From Comamonas testosteroni (GTDB taxonomy: Bacteria; Pseudomonadota; Gammaproteobacteria; Burkholderiales; Burkholderiaceae_C), in NCBI RefSeq assembly GCF_000761245.1, contig NZ_AWOR01000063.1, positions 1 through 37,649 of the forward strand: DNA of 37,649 nt. Direction: 5' to 3'. Below, piece after piece: positions 27,595 through 36,226 of the stretch. The notes under the pieces are model-generated. The model ran no database searches. It was not told where the DNA came from and was given only the letters and a program-made list of their open reading frames with translations. The first letter of the stretch is position 1; every line of letters begins with the position of its first letter. The translations under genes and the position numbers were made by a program.

Positions 27595-28401
27595 ATGCTC
27601 TCCCAACCGCTCACTGCAGCTGGCCCCATTGGCTGGATCCTGGCCATGGCAGCAGCCATTGCCTACGCCATTCCGGCACTTGCCACCCAGCACCTGCAAG
27701 AAGCCGGTGCCCGTCGCTGCCTGCGCCTGGCCTGGGCACTGCATGCCCTGCTGCTGGGCTGGGGTTTGCTTGGCGAGCTGCCGCGCTTCGGCTTTGCTCC
27801 CGCACTCTCGATCACTGCCTGGCTGGTGCTGACCGTCTATGTGGTGGAGCAGCAGCTGTACCCGCAGCTGCGCTCGCGCTGGCCGCTGTCCATCCTGGGA
27901 AGCGTGGCCGTGCTTCTGGCCGTGGTGTTCCCCGGCACACCGCTGCACGTCAACGCCTCGCCCTGGCTGCCGCTGCATCTGGCCCTGGGTATTGCTTCCT
28001 ACGGTCTGTTTGCCGCAGCCGTCGTTCATGGCGCGCTGATGAGCCATGCCGAGCGGCAGATGCGCCAGGGCGGCGACCATGACAGCGGGCTACCGCTGCT
28101 GACGCTGGAGCGGCTGACCTTCCGTTTTGTCGGAGCGGGCTTTGTGCTGCTGACAGCCACACTGGCCGCAGGCTGGCTGTTTGGCGAGCAGCTCTATGGC
28201 AAGGCATGGGTGTGGAATCACAAATCCGTTTTCTCCCTGCTGTCCTGGCTGGCATTTGCCGTGCTGCTGTTCGGGCGCAAGCGATTCGGCTGGCGCGGCC
28301 AAAGCGCCGTACGTGTTCTTTATATCGGCGCCATCTTTTTGCTGCTGGCCTATGTCGGCTCGCGCTTTGTGATTGAAGTCCTGCTGGAGCGCGCAGCATG
28401 A
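27595..28401 (+). CDS. CcsA/YpjD-like cytochrome c assembly membrane protein
   Basis: A 268-residue integral membrane protein with about eight hydrophobic segments and the fold of the cytochrome c assembly (CcsA/CcmC) superfamily. Conserved-type histidines lie in LPLHLALGIASYGLF and VWNHKSVFSLLSW, where CcsA proteins have haem-linked histidines. The tryptophan-rich haem motif of true CcsA is not evident, so it fits the YpjD-like branch of unclear function found beside ffh. ATG 27595 is preferred over 27565 because the upstream ten residues are polar and TATCAT lies between. It overlaps the next gene by 4 nt. Confidence 0.85.
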   Translation: MLSQPLTAAGPIGWILAMAAAIAYAIPALATQHLQEAGARRCLRLAWALHALLLGWGLLGELPRFGFAPALSITAWLVLTVYVVEQQLYPQLRSRWPLSILGSVAVLLAVVFPGTPLHVNASPWLPLHLALGIASYGLFAAAVVHGALMSHAERQMRQGGDHDSGLPLLTLERLTFRFVGAGFVLLTATLAAGWLFGEQLYGKAWVWNHKSVFSLLSWLAFAVLLFGRKRFGWRGQSAVRVLYIGAIFLLLAYVGSRFVIEVLLERAA

Positions 28402-28643
28402 AGTATTTGCTGGTCCTGCTGGTCGTGGTGGTGGCTGTCGGAATCTGGCGCAGCAAACGTCGCGCTGAAGTGGCCGAGCAGGCCAGGCCTGCCAGCCCCC
28501 AAAAGCACGCACAGTCCATGGTGGCTTGCGCTCACTGCGGCCTTCACCTGCCGCAGGCTGACGCCGTGAGCGACGCCTCGGGCAAGATCTTCTGCAGCGC
28601 AGAACACCGCCGCCTGGCCCAGCAAGACACTGAGCGCCACTGA
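28398..28643 (+). CDS. Small membrane protein with a Cys-His knuckle (PP0621-like)
   Basis: An 81-residue protein. The N-terminal helix (about 3-17) is a membrane anchor; the cytoplasmic tail has Cys44-x2-Cys47-x2-His50 and Cys66-x3-His70, a probable small metal-binding knuckle. It resembles the PP0621 family of unknown function. It overlaps the CcsA-like gene by 4 nt (ATGA) and is followed 4 nt later by pilS, so all may share one transcript. Confidence 0.8.
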   Translation: MKYLLVLLVVVVAVGIWRSKRRAEVAEQARPASPQKHAQSMVACAHCGLHLPQADAVSDASGKIFCSAEHRRLAQQDTERH

Positions 28644-28647
28644 CCGC

Positions 28648-30453
28648 ATGGTGAACTCCGCCTCGCCCTGGCAGCACACCGCCATCCCGCTGGATGCGGC
28701 CATCAGCCGGCGCGCAGACGCCAGCCTCAACGCCCCGTTCGTACGCCTGTGGCAGGCCTTTCTCAGCGGCCGCGTGCTGCTGGCGCTGGCCCTGGTCCTG
28801 CTGCAGACGCTGAATCTGCAGCTGCAAAACATCAGCTCCCCCCTGGCCTGGCTGATCTGCTTGACCTATCTGACGCTGACCGTCGTGCTGCGCCTGGCTG
28901 CCGGACGTCATTTGCCAGCACCTCGCGCAGCCCTGCAATGGCTGCCCGTGATCGGCGTCGACATTGCGGCGATCTTTTTGCTGCAGATCTTTCAGGTCAG
29001 CTCGCTCAACTACACCGCGCTGCTGGCCATTCCCGTCCTGATCTCCTCGGCGCTGGGCGGACTGATGCTGGCCTTTGGCACCACGGCCTGCATCACGCTG
29101 CTGACGCTGGCCTACACCTTCTGGCAATACCATGGCGGGCTCAACGACGGCGCCCAGTCTTACTACCAGACGGCTTTTTCCTGCGCCGGCTACTTCTGCG
29201 TGGCCTATCTCACGCACGAGCTGGCCAAGCGTGTCCGGCGCGAGCGCTCCCAGGCCCTGTTCAACCGCTTGCGCACCCAGACCCAGGAGCAGGTCAACAG
29301 TCTGGTGATCAACCACTTCTCAGACGGCGTGCTGGTGGTGGACTCGAGCTTGCAGGTTCTGCAGGCCAACCCGGCCGCATTGCAGCTGCTGGGCCTGCCC
29401 ATAGATCATCCCCAGCCTTTTTCCCTGCAGGCCCATAGCTGGTGGGAGCCTCTGGCGCATTCAACACAAGCCAGCTTTGCCCATGCCCGCCCGCTGTCCG
29501 CCACGATTCACCTGCAGGCCCATGAACGACGCGGTGCCACCGGCATGCATGTGCGCACACGCATCACCGAAGTTTCGGCGCCCTATCTGGACGAGGGTCC
29601 TCAGGCGCAAGCCAGCCACTCGCTTTGCGTCATGTTTCTGCACGACCTGCGCGAGATGGAAGCGCAGCTGCGCACCGAAAAGCTGGCCTCCATGGGCCGT
29701 ATGTCGGCTGCCGTGGCTCATGAAATACGCAACCCGCTCGCAGCCATCACCCAGGCCAATGCGCTGCTGGCCGAAGACCTGGCGAGCCAGCCCGGCCCCC
29801 AGCAGCTATGCCGCATCGTGGGACAGAACGCCGACCGTCTGGCCCGTATCGCCGAAGAAATCCTCAACCTGGCACGCGTGCAGCAGGGCGCAGAATCCCA
29901 TCAGGGCCAGTCGCTGCCGCTGGACACCTTGCTGGCCCAGATCAGCCATGAATGGCGCATACAGGCCGCGCCGCCGCGCCAGCTTGTGCTGCGGCTCAAT
30001 GCAACGGCCCGCCATATCCTGTTCGATGAAGAGCATCTGCGCCGCGTGCTGATCAACTTGCTGGACAATGCCCAGCGCCACCGCAGCCATGCCGGCAATG
30101 AAGCGGGCCTGCAGTTGATCAGCGGCCACGGGCCCTTGAACGGTCAGATCCAGGGTCTCGCACCGCAGGACGACACCTGCTGGTTCATGGTCTGGAGTGA
30201 TGGAGCGCCGCTGGAGTCCAGCGTCGAACGCCATCTGTTCGAGCCCTTCTTCTCCTCTCAAAGCCGCTCCAGCGGCCTAGGACTCTATATATGTCGCGAG
30301 CTGTGCCAGCGCTACGATGCCACCATCAGCTATCAACGCCTGGCTCGCAACACACCGCAAGGCGATGTGAACGGCAATGCCTTTATCGTGACTCTGCGCA
30401 GCGGCCCTTCATCCCTCGCAAGCCACTCTCTGTTTGACTCGATCATGGTGTAA
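28648..30453 (+). CDS. pilS: PilS-like sensor histidine kinase
   Basis: A 601-residue membrane kinase, sensor half of the system controlling type IV pilus genes. The N-terminal half has about six hydrophobic helices (residues 30-190), then a PAS-like domain (about 225-330). The HisKA motif is AAVAHEIRNPLAAI with His358. The ATPase N box reads LINLLDNAQRH and the G box SSGLGLYICRELC. It lies 5 nt before pilR. The assignment to PilS rests on the membrane-PAS-kinase order and on adjacency to a sigma-54 regulator. Confidence 0.88.
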   Translation: MVNSASPWQHTAIPLDAAISRRADASLNAPFVRLWQAFLSGRVLLALALVLLQTLNLQLQNISSPLAWLICLTYLTLTVVLRLAAGRHLPAPRAALQWLPVIGVDIAAIFLLQIFQVSSLNYTALLAIPVLISSALGGLMLAFGTTACITLLTLAYTFWQYHGGLNDGAQSYYQTAFSCAGYFCVAYLTHELAKRVRRERSQALFNRLRTQTQEQVNSLVINHFSDGVLVVDSSLQVLQANPAALQLLGLPIDHPQPFSLQAHSWWEPLAHSTQASFAHARPLSATIHLQAHERRGATGMHVRTRITEVSAPYLDEGPQAQASHSLCVMFLHDLREMEAQLRTEKLASMGRMSAAVAHEIRNPLAAITQANALLAEDLASQPGPQQLCRIVGQNADRLARIAEEILNLARVQQGAESHQGQSLPLDTLLAQISHEWRIQAAPPRQLVLRLNATARHILFDEEHLRRVLINLLDNAQRHRSHAGNEAGLQLISGHGPLNGQIQGLAPQDDTCWFMVWSDGAPLESSVERHLFEPFFSSQSRSSGLGLYICRELCQRYDATISYQRLARNTPQGDVNGNAFIVTLRSGPSSLASHSLFDSIMV

Positions 30454-30458
30454 GCCCA

Positions 30459-31964
30459 GTGACATCATTGCCTCACTCATCCGCAGCGGCCAGCATTCTC
30501 GTGGTCGATGATGAACCGGATCTGCGCACGCTCTACGAGCTGACCCTGCTGCGGGAAGGCTACCGCGTGGAAACTGCGGGCTCGGTCCAGGAAGGCATGG
30601 CTCAGTTGCAAGGCCGCAATTTCGATGTCCTGATTACCGATATGCGCCTGCCCGACGGGATCGGCATGGAGCTGCTGCTGCAGCTGCGCGACCAATCGCG
30701 CAGCGAGCGCTGCATCGTCATGACGGCCTACGGCTCTGCCGAAAACGCCGTCGAGGCCCTGCGCGCGGGCGCGTTCGACTATCTGACCAAGCCCGTGGAC
30801 CTGCGCCAGTTCCGCCAGGTCGTGGCATCGGCCGTGCAAGGCATTGGCGCAGTGCCCAAGCCCGGCAGCTCGCAGACCAGCGGCAGCTCGGCCGCCAGCG
30901 GCACAGGGGCGGCAACGCAACCTGGCGCCCTGGAGGCGCTGGTTGGCCAGTCCCATGCCATGCAACTGGTCAAACAGCGCATTGCCAAGGTCGCCAAAGG
31001 CATGGCTCCCGTGCTGATCCAGGGTGAATCCGGCACGGGCAAGGAACTGGTGGCACGCGCCCTGCACGGCTGCAGCCAGCGGGCCGACGGCCCCATGGTC
31101 GCGGTCAACTGCGGCGCCATCCCGGAAAACCTGCTCGAAGCCGAGTTCTTCGGCGCCCGCAAGGGCTCCTACACCGGCGCCACGCAGGACAGGCCCGGCT
31201 ACTTCCAGGCCGCACAGGGCGGCACCTTGTTTCTCGATGAAATCGGCGACCTGCCCCTGGCCATGCAGGCCAAGCTGCTGCGCGCCATTCAGGAGCGCAA
31301 GATTCGTCCGCTGGGCAGCACCCAGGAAGAAGCCGTCGATGTGCGCATCGTCAGCGCCACCCACCGCGATCTGGGAGCGCAAGTGCAGGCAGGCAATTTC
31401 CGCCAGGATCTGTTCTACCGTCTCAATGTCATCGAAATCGAGCTGCCCGCGCTGCGCGAGCGCCGTGAAGACCTGGGCCAGCTATGCCAGGCTTTGCTGC
31501 AAAAGCTGGCCCGCGAGTCCGGACTGGCTACGCCGGAGCTGGACGACATCAGCCTCAGCCAGATAGCCCGGCTCCCGCTGCCTGGCAATGTGCGCGAGCT
31601 GGAGAACGTGCTGCACCGCGCCATTGCACTGGGCGAGGAAGGCCCGCTGCGTCTGCCCGAATCCGGCGTGCCGACCGAGGACGCTGGTGCGGCGGCAGCC
31701 GCTTCCTCGGACGCTTGGGCATCGAGCGCGCCGCCGCAAGCTCGGCACGCAGGCAGTCCGGCCACGCTGCCGCAAGATCTGCAAGGCTGGCTTGATGATC
31801 AGGAGCGCAGCATTTTGGTCAGAGCCCTGCAGGACAACGGCTTCAACCGCACAGCCACAGCGGCAAGACTTGGCATCAGCCTGCGCCAGATTCGCTACCG
31901 CATCGACCGCCTGGGCATAGACCTGCCGGCCGAAGGCAGCAAACACCAGAGCGACAATGTCTGA
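30459..31964 (+). CDS. pilR: PilR-like sigma-54-dependent response regulator
   Basis: A 501-residue NtrC-class activator. The receiver domain has acidic Asp17-Asp18, phospho-acceptor Asp61 and the switch TAY and KP residues. The AAA+ domain has Walker A GESGTGKE, the sigma-54 contact loop GSYTGA (usual GAFTGA; PilR proteins carry GSFTGA) and Walker B GGTLFLDEIGD. A Fis-type helix-turn-helix lies at about 455-490 (RTATAARLGISLRQIRYRI). The start is GTG 30459, in keeping with the position of ASILVVDDEPD. It is expected to drive sigma-54 promoters such as that of pilin. It overlaps ampD by 8 nt. Confidence 0.93.
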   Translation: MTSLPHSSAAASILVVDDEPDLRTLYELTLLREGYRVETAGSVQEGMAQLQGRNFDVLITDMRLPDGIGMELLLQLRDQSRSERCIVMTAYGSAENAVEALRAGAFDYLTKPVDLRQFRQVVASAVQGIGAVPKPGSSQTSGSSAASGTGAATQPGALEALVGQSHAMQLVKQRIAKVAKGMAPVLIQGESGTGKELVARALHGCSQRADGPMVAVNCGAIPENLLEAEFFGARKGSYTGATQDRPGYFQAAQGGTLFLDEIGDLPLAMQAKLLRAIQERKIRPLGSTQEEAVDVRIVSATHRDLGAQVQAGNFRQDLFYRLNVIEIELPALRERREDLGQLCQALLQKLARESGLATPELDDISLSQIARLPLPGNVRELENVLHRAIALGEEGPLRLPESGVPTEDAGAAAAASSDAWASSAPPQARHAGSPATLPQDLQGWLDDQERSILVRALQDNGFNRTATAARLGISLRQIRYRIDRLGIDLPAEGSKHQSDNV

Positions 31965-32595
31965 TCCCGCACCTCATGCTCCATCCTTGCCACTGCCACA
32001 GCAGCCTTGGCAGGCCGGCTGGTATGGTGCCGCGCGTCACCTGAGATCTCCCAATTTCGGCCCTCGCCCCGGGGATGCGCAGATCGACCTCGTCATCGTC
32101 CACTCCATCAGCCTGCCTCCGGGCCAGTACGGCACAGGCGCGGTGCAGCAGTTGTTCACCAACCAGCTGGACTGGGACGCCCATCCTTATTACCAGGGCA
32201 TTCGCGGCCTCGAAGTCTCGTCACATTTCTTCATCACGCGTCATGGCGAGATCTGGCAGTTCGTCAGCTGCGACGACCGCGCCTGGCATGCCGGCGTGAG
32301 CCAGTGGCGCGGGCGCGAGCGCTGCAACGACGACTCCATCGGCATTGAACTCGAAGGCCTGGAAGGCCTGAGCTTTGAGGCTGCGCAGTACCAGGCCCTG
32401 CAGCAGCTTTGCATAGCCATCGCGGCGCACTATCCCGTGCACTACATCGCCGGACACGAGCACGTCGCGCCCGGGCGCAAGCAGGACCCCGGCCCGGGCT
32501 TTGACTGGCAGTGGCTGCAGCAGCAGCTGGGCAGCACAGACGGCACGCGCAGCTGGGAATTCCCCCCCAGTCCTGCAGCCTCAGGCGCAGCCTGA
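31957..32595 (+). CDS. ampD: AmpD, 1,6-anhydro-N-acetylmuramyl-L-alanine amidase
   Basis: A 212-residue cytoplasmic zinc amidase that recycles cell-wall anhydro-muropeptides and, in many bacteria, keeps AmpR-controlled beta-lactamase low. The zinc ligands are His49 in IVHS, His167 in AGHEHVAPGRK and Asp177 in QDPGPGFDW; Glu131 in GIELEG is the catalytic glutamate. Length is slightly above E. coli AmpD (183), from an N-terminal extension and a C-terminal tail. It overlaps pilR by 8 nt, so it is translated from the same message. Confidence 0.95.
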   Translation: MSDPAPHAPSLPLPQQPWQAGWYGAARHLRSPNFGPRPGDAQIDLVIVHSISLPPGQYGTGAVQQLFTNQLDWDAHPYYQGIRGLEVSSHFFITRHGEIWQFVSCDDRAWHAGVSQWRGRERCNDDSIGIELEGLEGLSFEAAQYQALQQLCIAIAAHYPVHYIAGHEHVAPGRKQDPGPGFDWQWLQQQLGSTDGTRSWEFPPSPAASGAA

Positions 32596-32601
32596 AATCT
32601 T

Positions 32602-32676
32602 CATAGCACCTACCTCCTTTCAGCACTCGATTTCATACATATTTGCAGCTGAAATCTTGTACTGACAGGCGCTATG
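32602..32676. repeat. 75-bp nested inverted repeat after ampD
   Basis: Outer arms CATAGCACCT (32602-32611) and AGGCGCTATG (32667-32676) pair at 9 of 10 positions; inner arms TTTCAGC and GCTGAAA (32618-32624, 32648-32654) pair fully. CTCCTCTTTTTG follows the outer arm, so it may serve as a terminator for the pilS-pilR-ampD message. Confidence 0.65.
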
Positions 32677-32931
32677 CGCTCCTCTTTTTGAGAACCCCAG
32701 GCATCCATCGTTGCGGGTCTTCGAGACGGCATGTCAATGGCGCGCGCGCAACAACTGTCGCCTGCATCAAACACGCAAATTTTTTACATATTTCCGGCCC
32801 GATCTGACGCCGCGCGCAACCGCGCCACAGGCCTTTATTCATGCGGGATGAAGTCATTTTTGCGGCTGTCAAGCGGCGCTCGAAATGCCAGATTCAGTAG
32901 TTTCATCAGGTCGCTCGGATTTAAGCGCGAT

Positions 32932-32947
32932 ACACTACCGGTAGTGT
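32932..32947. promoter_or_regulatory. NrdR box 1 (distal)
   Basis: ACACTACCGGTAGTGT is a perfect 16-bp palindrome matching the known NrdR form ACAC-N8-GTGT with A/T-leaning flanks. It lies 169 bp before the nrdA start. NrdR represses ribonucleotide reductase genes when deoxy-ATP is high. Confidence 0.82.
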
Positions 32948-32962
32948 TTTGAAGCGCCCCAG

Positions 32963-32978
32963 ACCCCATATCTAGTGT
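32963..32978. promoter_or_regulatory. NrdR box 2 (proximal)
   Basis: ACCCCATATCTAGTGT keeps the ATATCTAGTGT half of the NrdR consensus, and starts exactly 31 bp after box 1. NrdR boxes in known genomes come in pairs at about three helical turns, which supports both sites. Confidence 0.8.
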
Positions 32979-32986
32979 TTACAAGT

Positions 32987-33017
32987 TGTGCACACCCTGT
33001 GCAAACCATGTGTAAAC
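32987..33017. promoter_or_regulatory. Three DnaA-box-like repeats spaced 11 bp
   Basis: TGTGCACAC (32987), TGTGCAAAC (32998) and TGTGTAAAC (33009) start exactly 11 bp apart. Against the inverse DnaA box TGTGNAWAA they match at 7, 8 and 8 of 9 positions. A fourth near-match, CTATCCACA, lies at 33073-33081. DnaA control of nrdA is known in E. coli. Confidence 0.5.
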
Positions 33018-33100
33018 CGAGGCGCCGAATCGTGTTTTTGATGGCCTGCCAGCAGTGCAGGCCTTTGTCTGCCTATCCACATACTGACTCAGAGGAACTT

Positions 33101-36013
33101 ATGCAAGAAGCGTTGAACTCACTGCCTTCTGCCGCACCTGCCGGTGCAGCCAATTCTTCCTCCCCCAATGACAGCTATCAGATCATCCGCCGCAGCGGCG
33201 ATGTGGTGGCTTTCGCGCCCCAGAAGATTGCCGTGGCCCTGACCAAGGCTTTCCTGGCCGTGCGCGGAGCGCAAGGCGCGGCTTCCGCCAGCGTGCGCGA
33301 CACCGTCAACGAACTCACCGACGGCGTGGTGCGCGCACTGGTGCGCTCGCGCCCCGATGGCGGCACCTTCCATATCGAAGATGTGCAGGACCAGGTCGAA
33401 CTGGGCCTGATGCGCGCCGGTCACCAGGACGTGGCCCGCGCCTATGTGCTGTACCGCGAGCGCCGCAACCAGGAGCGTGCCGAGCAGAAGAAGGTCGCCG
33501 AAGTGACCGCCGCTGCCGCCGCCACCAAGCCCGTGCTGCATGTGACCGACAACGGCCAGCGCGTGCCGCTGGACCAGGAGCGCCTGGAAGCCCTGATCGT
33601 CGCTTCCTGCCGCCATCTGAATGCCGACATCCAGTCCGCGCCCATCGTGGCCGAGACCCTGCGCAATCTGTACGACGGCGTGCCTCTGGCCGAGGTCTAC
33701 AAGGCATCCATCCTGGCCGCCCGTACGCTGATCGAAAAAGACCCTGACTACACCTACGTCACCGCCCGCCTGCTGCTGCACACCATCGTGCGCGAAGTCA
33801 TGGGCCGCGACGTGCAGCCCTCGGAAATGCAGGCCGCCTATGCCGACTACTTCCCCGGCTTTGTGCAAAAAGGCGTGGACAACGAGCTGCTCAACCCCGA
33901 GCTGCTGAACTACGACCTGCCCCGTCTGGCCCAGGCCCTGAAGGCCGAGCGCGACGAGCAGTTCGACTACCTCGGTCTGCAGACCCTGTACGACCGCTAC
34001 TTCCTGCACGTGCGCAAGACCCGCATCGAGCTGCCCCAGTCCTTCTTCATGCGCGTGGCCATGGGCCTGGCGCTGAACGAGCCCGACCGCAACGCCCGTG
34101 CCATCGAGTTCTACGAGCTGCTGTCGTCCTTCGACTTCATGTCGTCCACTCCCACGCTGTTCAACAGCGGCACGCTGCGCTCGCAGCTGTCGTCCTGCTA
34201 CCTGACCACCGTACCCGACGACCTGGACGGCATCTACGAATCCATCAAGGAAAATGCGCTGCTGTCCAAGTTTGCCGGCGGCCTGGGCAATGACTGGACC
34301 CGTGTGCGTGCCCTGGGCTCGCGCATCAAGGGCACCAACGGCGAATCGCAAGGCGTGGTTCCCTTCCTCAAGGTGGTCAACGACACGGCCGTCGCCGTGA
34401 ACCAGGGCGGCAAGCGCAAGGGCGCGGTCTGCACCTATCTGGAATCCTGGCATCTGGACATCGAAGAGTTCCTGGAGCTGCGCAAGAACACCGGCGACGA
34501 CCGCCGCCGCACCCACGACATGAACACGGCGAACTGGATTCCCGACCTGTTCATGAAGCGCGTGATGGAAGCAGGCCAGTGGACCCTGTTCTCGCCCGCC
34601 GACGCTCCCGATCTGCACGATCTGTACGGCGAAGCCTTCGAGAAGGCCTACACCGCCTATGAAGCCAAGACCGACAGCGGAGAGCTCAAGCTGTTCAAGC
34701 GCGTGCCTGCCGTGGATCTGTGGCGCAAGATGCTCTCGATGCTGTTCGAGACCGGCCATCCCTGGATCACCTTCAAGGACCCCTGCAACATCCGCTCGCC
34801 CCAGCAGCACGTGGGTGTGGTGCACTCGTCCAATCTGTGCACCGAGATCACGCTCAACACCAGCGACACCGAAACCGCGGTCTGCAACCTGGGCTCGGTG
34901 AACCTGGTCCAGCACATCAAGGACGGCAAGATCGACCACGACAAGCTGCGCAAGACCGTGAACACGGCCATGCGCATGCTGGACAACGTGATCGACATCA
35001 ACTACTACGCCGTGCAAAAGGCCAAGGACTCCAATCTGCGCCACCGCCCCGTGGGCATGGGCCTGATGGGTTTCCAGGATGCGCTGTATGAAATGCGCAC
35101 CGCCTACGCCAGCCAGGGCGCCGTCGAGTTCGCCGACGAAGCCATGGAAGCCATCTGCTACTACGCTTACTGGGCATCGACCGAGCTGTCCAAGGAACGC
35201 GGCACCTACTCCACCTTCAAGGGCTCGCTGTGGGATCAGGGCATCCTGCCCCCCGACACCCTGAAGCTGCTGGAAAAGGCTCGCGGCGGCTATGTGGAAG
35301 TGGACCGCTCTGCCAAGCTGGACTGGGATGCCCTGCGCGCCAAGATCGCCCAGGACGGCATGCGCAACTCCAACTGCGTGGCCATTGCGCCCACCGCCAC
35401 CATCTCCAACATCGTGGGTGTGGATGCCTCGATCGAGCCTTCGTTCGGCAACCTGTCCGTGAAGTCCAATCTGTCTGGCGAATTCACCGTCATCAACCAG
35501 TACCTGGTGCGCGACCTCAAGCGCCTGGGCCTGTGGGACGACGTGATGGTCATGGACCTCAAGCATTTCGACGGCTCGCTGCGCGCCATCGACCGCGTGC
35601 CGCAAGAGATCAAGAACCTCTACGCCACCGCGTTCGAAGTCTCGCCCGAATGGCTGGTGGAAGCCGCCTCGCGCCGCCAGAAGTGGATCGACCAGGCCCA
35701 GAGCCTGAACATCTACATGGCCGGTGCATCGGGCAAGAAGCTGCACGACACCTACATGCTGGCCTGGCTGCGCGGTCTGAAGACCACCTACTACCTGCGC
35801 ACCACCAGCGCGACCAATATCGAGAAGTCCACCGTGCAAAGCCGTGTGCTGAACGCAGTGTCCTCCGGCGCTCCTGCCGCTTCGGCTGCACCTGCTGCTA
35901 AGCCTGCGGTCAGCGCACTGGAAGCGGCCGCCGCCGCAGCCCGTGCCCAGGCACCTGCCACGGACATCAAGTTCTGCGCGATTGACGATCCAGGCTGCGA
36001 GGCCTGCCAATAA
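33101..36013 (+). CDS. nrdA: NrdA, class Ia ribonucleoside-diphosphate reductase alpha subunit
   Basis: A 970-residue catalytic subunit that makes deoxynucleotides. It has two N-terminal ATP-cone domains (about 25-115 and 140-235), so it belongs to the longer group seen in Pseudomonas (about 960 residues), not the one-cone E. coli type (761). Active-site cysteines are Cys366 (SSCYLTT), Cys580 (NLCTEI, with Glu582) and Cys595 (AVCNLGSVNL). The C-terminal pair is Cys966/Cys969 in CEACQ. The ATG at 33101 has AGAGGA 4-5 nt upstream and gives a normal start. It is 213 bp before nrdB, and the gap holds a GC-rich repeat. Confidence 0.95.
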   Translation: MQEALNSLPSAAPAGAANSSSPNDSYQIIRRSGDVVAFAPQKIAVALTKAFLAVRGAQGAASASVRDTVNELTDGVVRALVRSRPDGGTFHIEDVQDQVELGLMRAGHQDVARAYVLYRERRNQERAEQKKVAEVTAAAAATKPVLHVTDNGQRVPLDQERLEALIVASCRHLNADIQSAPIVAETLRNLYDGVPLAEVYKASILAARTLIEKDPDYTYVTARLLLHTIVREVMGRDVQPSEMQAAYADYFPGFVQKGVDNELLNPELLNYDLPRLAQALKAERDEQFDYLGLQTLYDRYFLHVRKTRIELPQSFFMRVAMGLALNEPDRNARAIEFYELLSSFDFMSSTPTLFNSGTLRSQLSSCYLTTVPDDLDGIYESIKENALLSKFAGGLGNDWTRVRALGSRIKGTNGESQGVVPFLKVVNDTAVAVNQGGKRKGAVCTYLESWHLDIEEFLELRKNTGDDRRRTHDMNTANWIPDLFMKRVMEAGQWTLFSPADAPDLHDLYGEAFEKAYTAYEAKTDSGELKLFKRVPAVDLWRKMLSMLFETGHPWITFKDPCNIRSPQQHVGVVHSSNLCTEITLNTSDTETAVCNLGSVNLVQHIKDGKIDHDKLRKTVNTAMRMLDNVIDINYYAVQKAKDSNLRHRPVGMGLMGFQDALYEMRTAYASQGAVEFADEAMEAICYYAYWASTELSKERGTYSTFKGSLWDQGILPPDTLKLLEKARGGYVEVDRSAKLDWDALRAKIAQDGMRNSNCVAIAPTATISNIVGVDASIEPSFGNLSVKSNLSGEFTVINQYLVRDLKRLGLWDDVMVMDLKHFDGSLRAIDRVPQEIKNLYATAFEVSPEWLVEAASRRQKWIDQAQSLNIYMAGASGKKLHDTYMLAWLRGLKTTYYLRTTSATNIEKSTVQSRVLNAVSSGAPAASAAPAAKPAVSALEAAAAAARAQAPATDIKFCAIDDPGCEACQ

Positions 36014-36020
36014 CTGGCAA

Positions 36021-36110
36021 CACCCCCTGAGGCGCTTACGCGCCTTCCCCCCTCTCTGGCGCTGAGCGCCGGAGGGGGACGACACCCTCGGTGCGCGGCG
36101 ACGCTTCCTC
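36021..36110 (+). repeat. GC-rich gene-end repeat, copy B (after nrdA)
   Basis: Begins 8 nt after the nrdA stop with CCCCCTGAGGCGC and continues through GGGGGACGACACCC to TGCGCGGCGACGC. It shares block order and orientation with copy A after ffh. A hairpin AGGCGC/GCGCCT (36030-36045) and a larger stem TCCCCC/GGGGGA (36046-36079) can form. It may limit transcription into nrdB. Confidence 0.75.
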
Positions 36111-36226
36111 GGTGTCTCTCGCTTTAGAGTGCGCCAATATTTGAGTGGCGCCACTCCATCAATAAATGATTGAAAAGCTGGATGTCGATTGCACTGCACC
36201 CAGCCTTTTGCCTTGAAGGAATAAAT

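Larger units (their letters stand above)
32596..33100 (+). other. Gap between ampD and nrdA: hairpin repeat, NrdR boxes and DnaA-like boxes
   Basis: These 505 bp hold no supported gene. The first part is a nested hairpin after ampD; 32680-32925 shows no strong feature; the last 170 bp hold the nrdA control region. The open frame reaching back to GTG 32975 lies inside an NrdR box and is not a plausible start. Confidence 0.7.

Noticed and set aside
32731..32952. 73-codon ORF before nrdA
   Set aside because: Runs into NrdR box 1, has no clear ribosome site and no family likeness.
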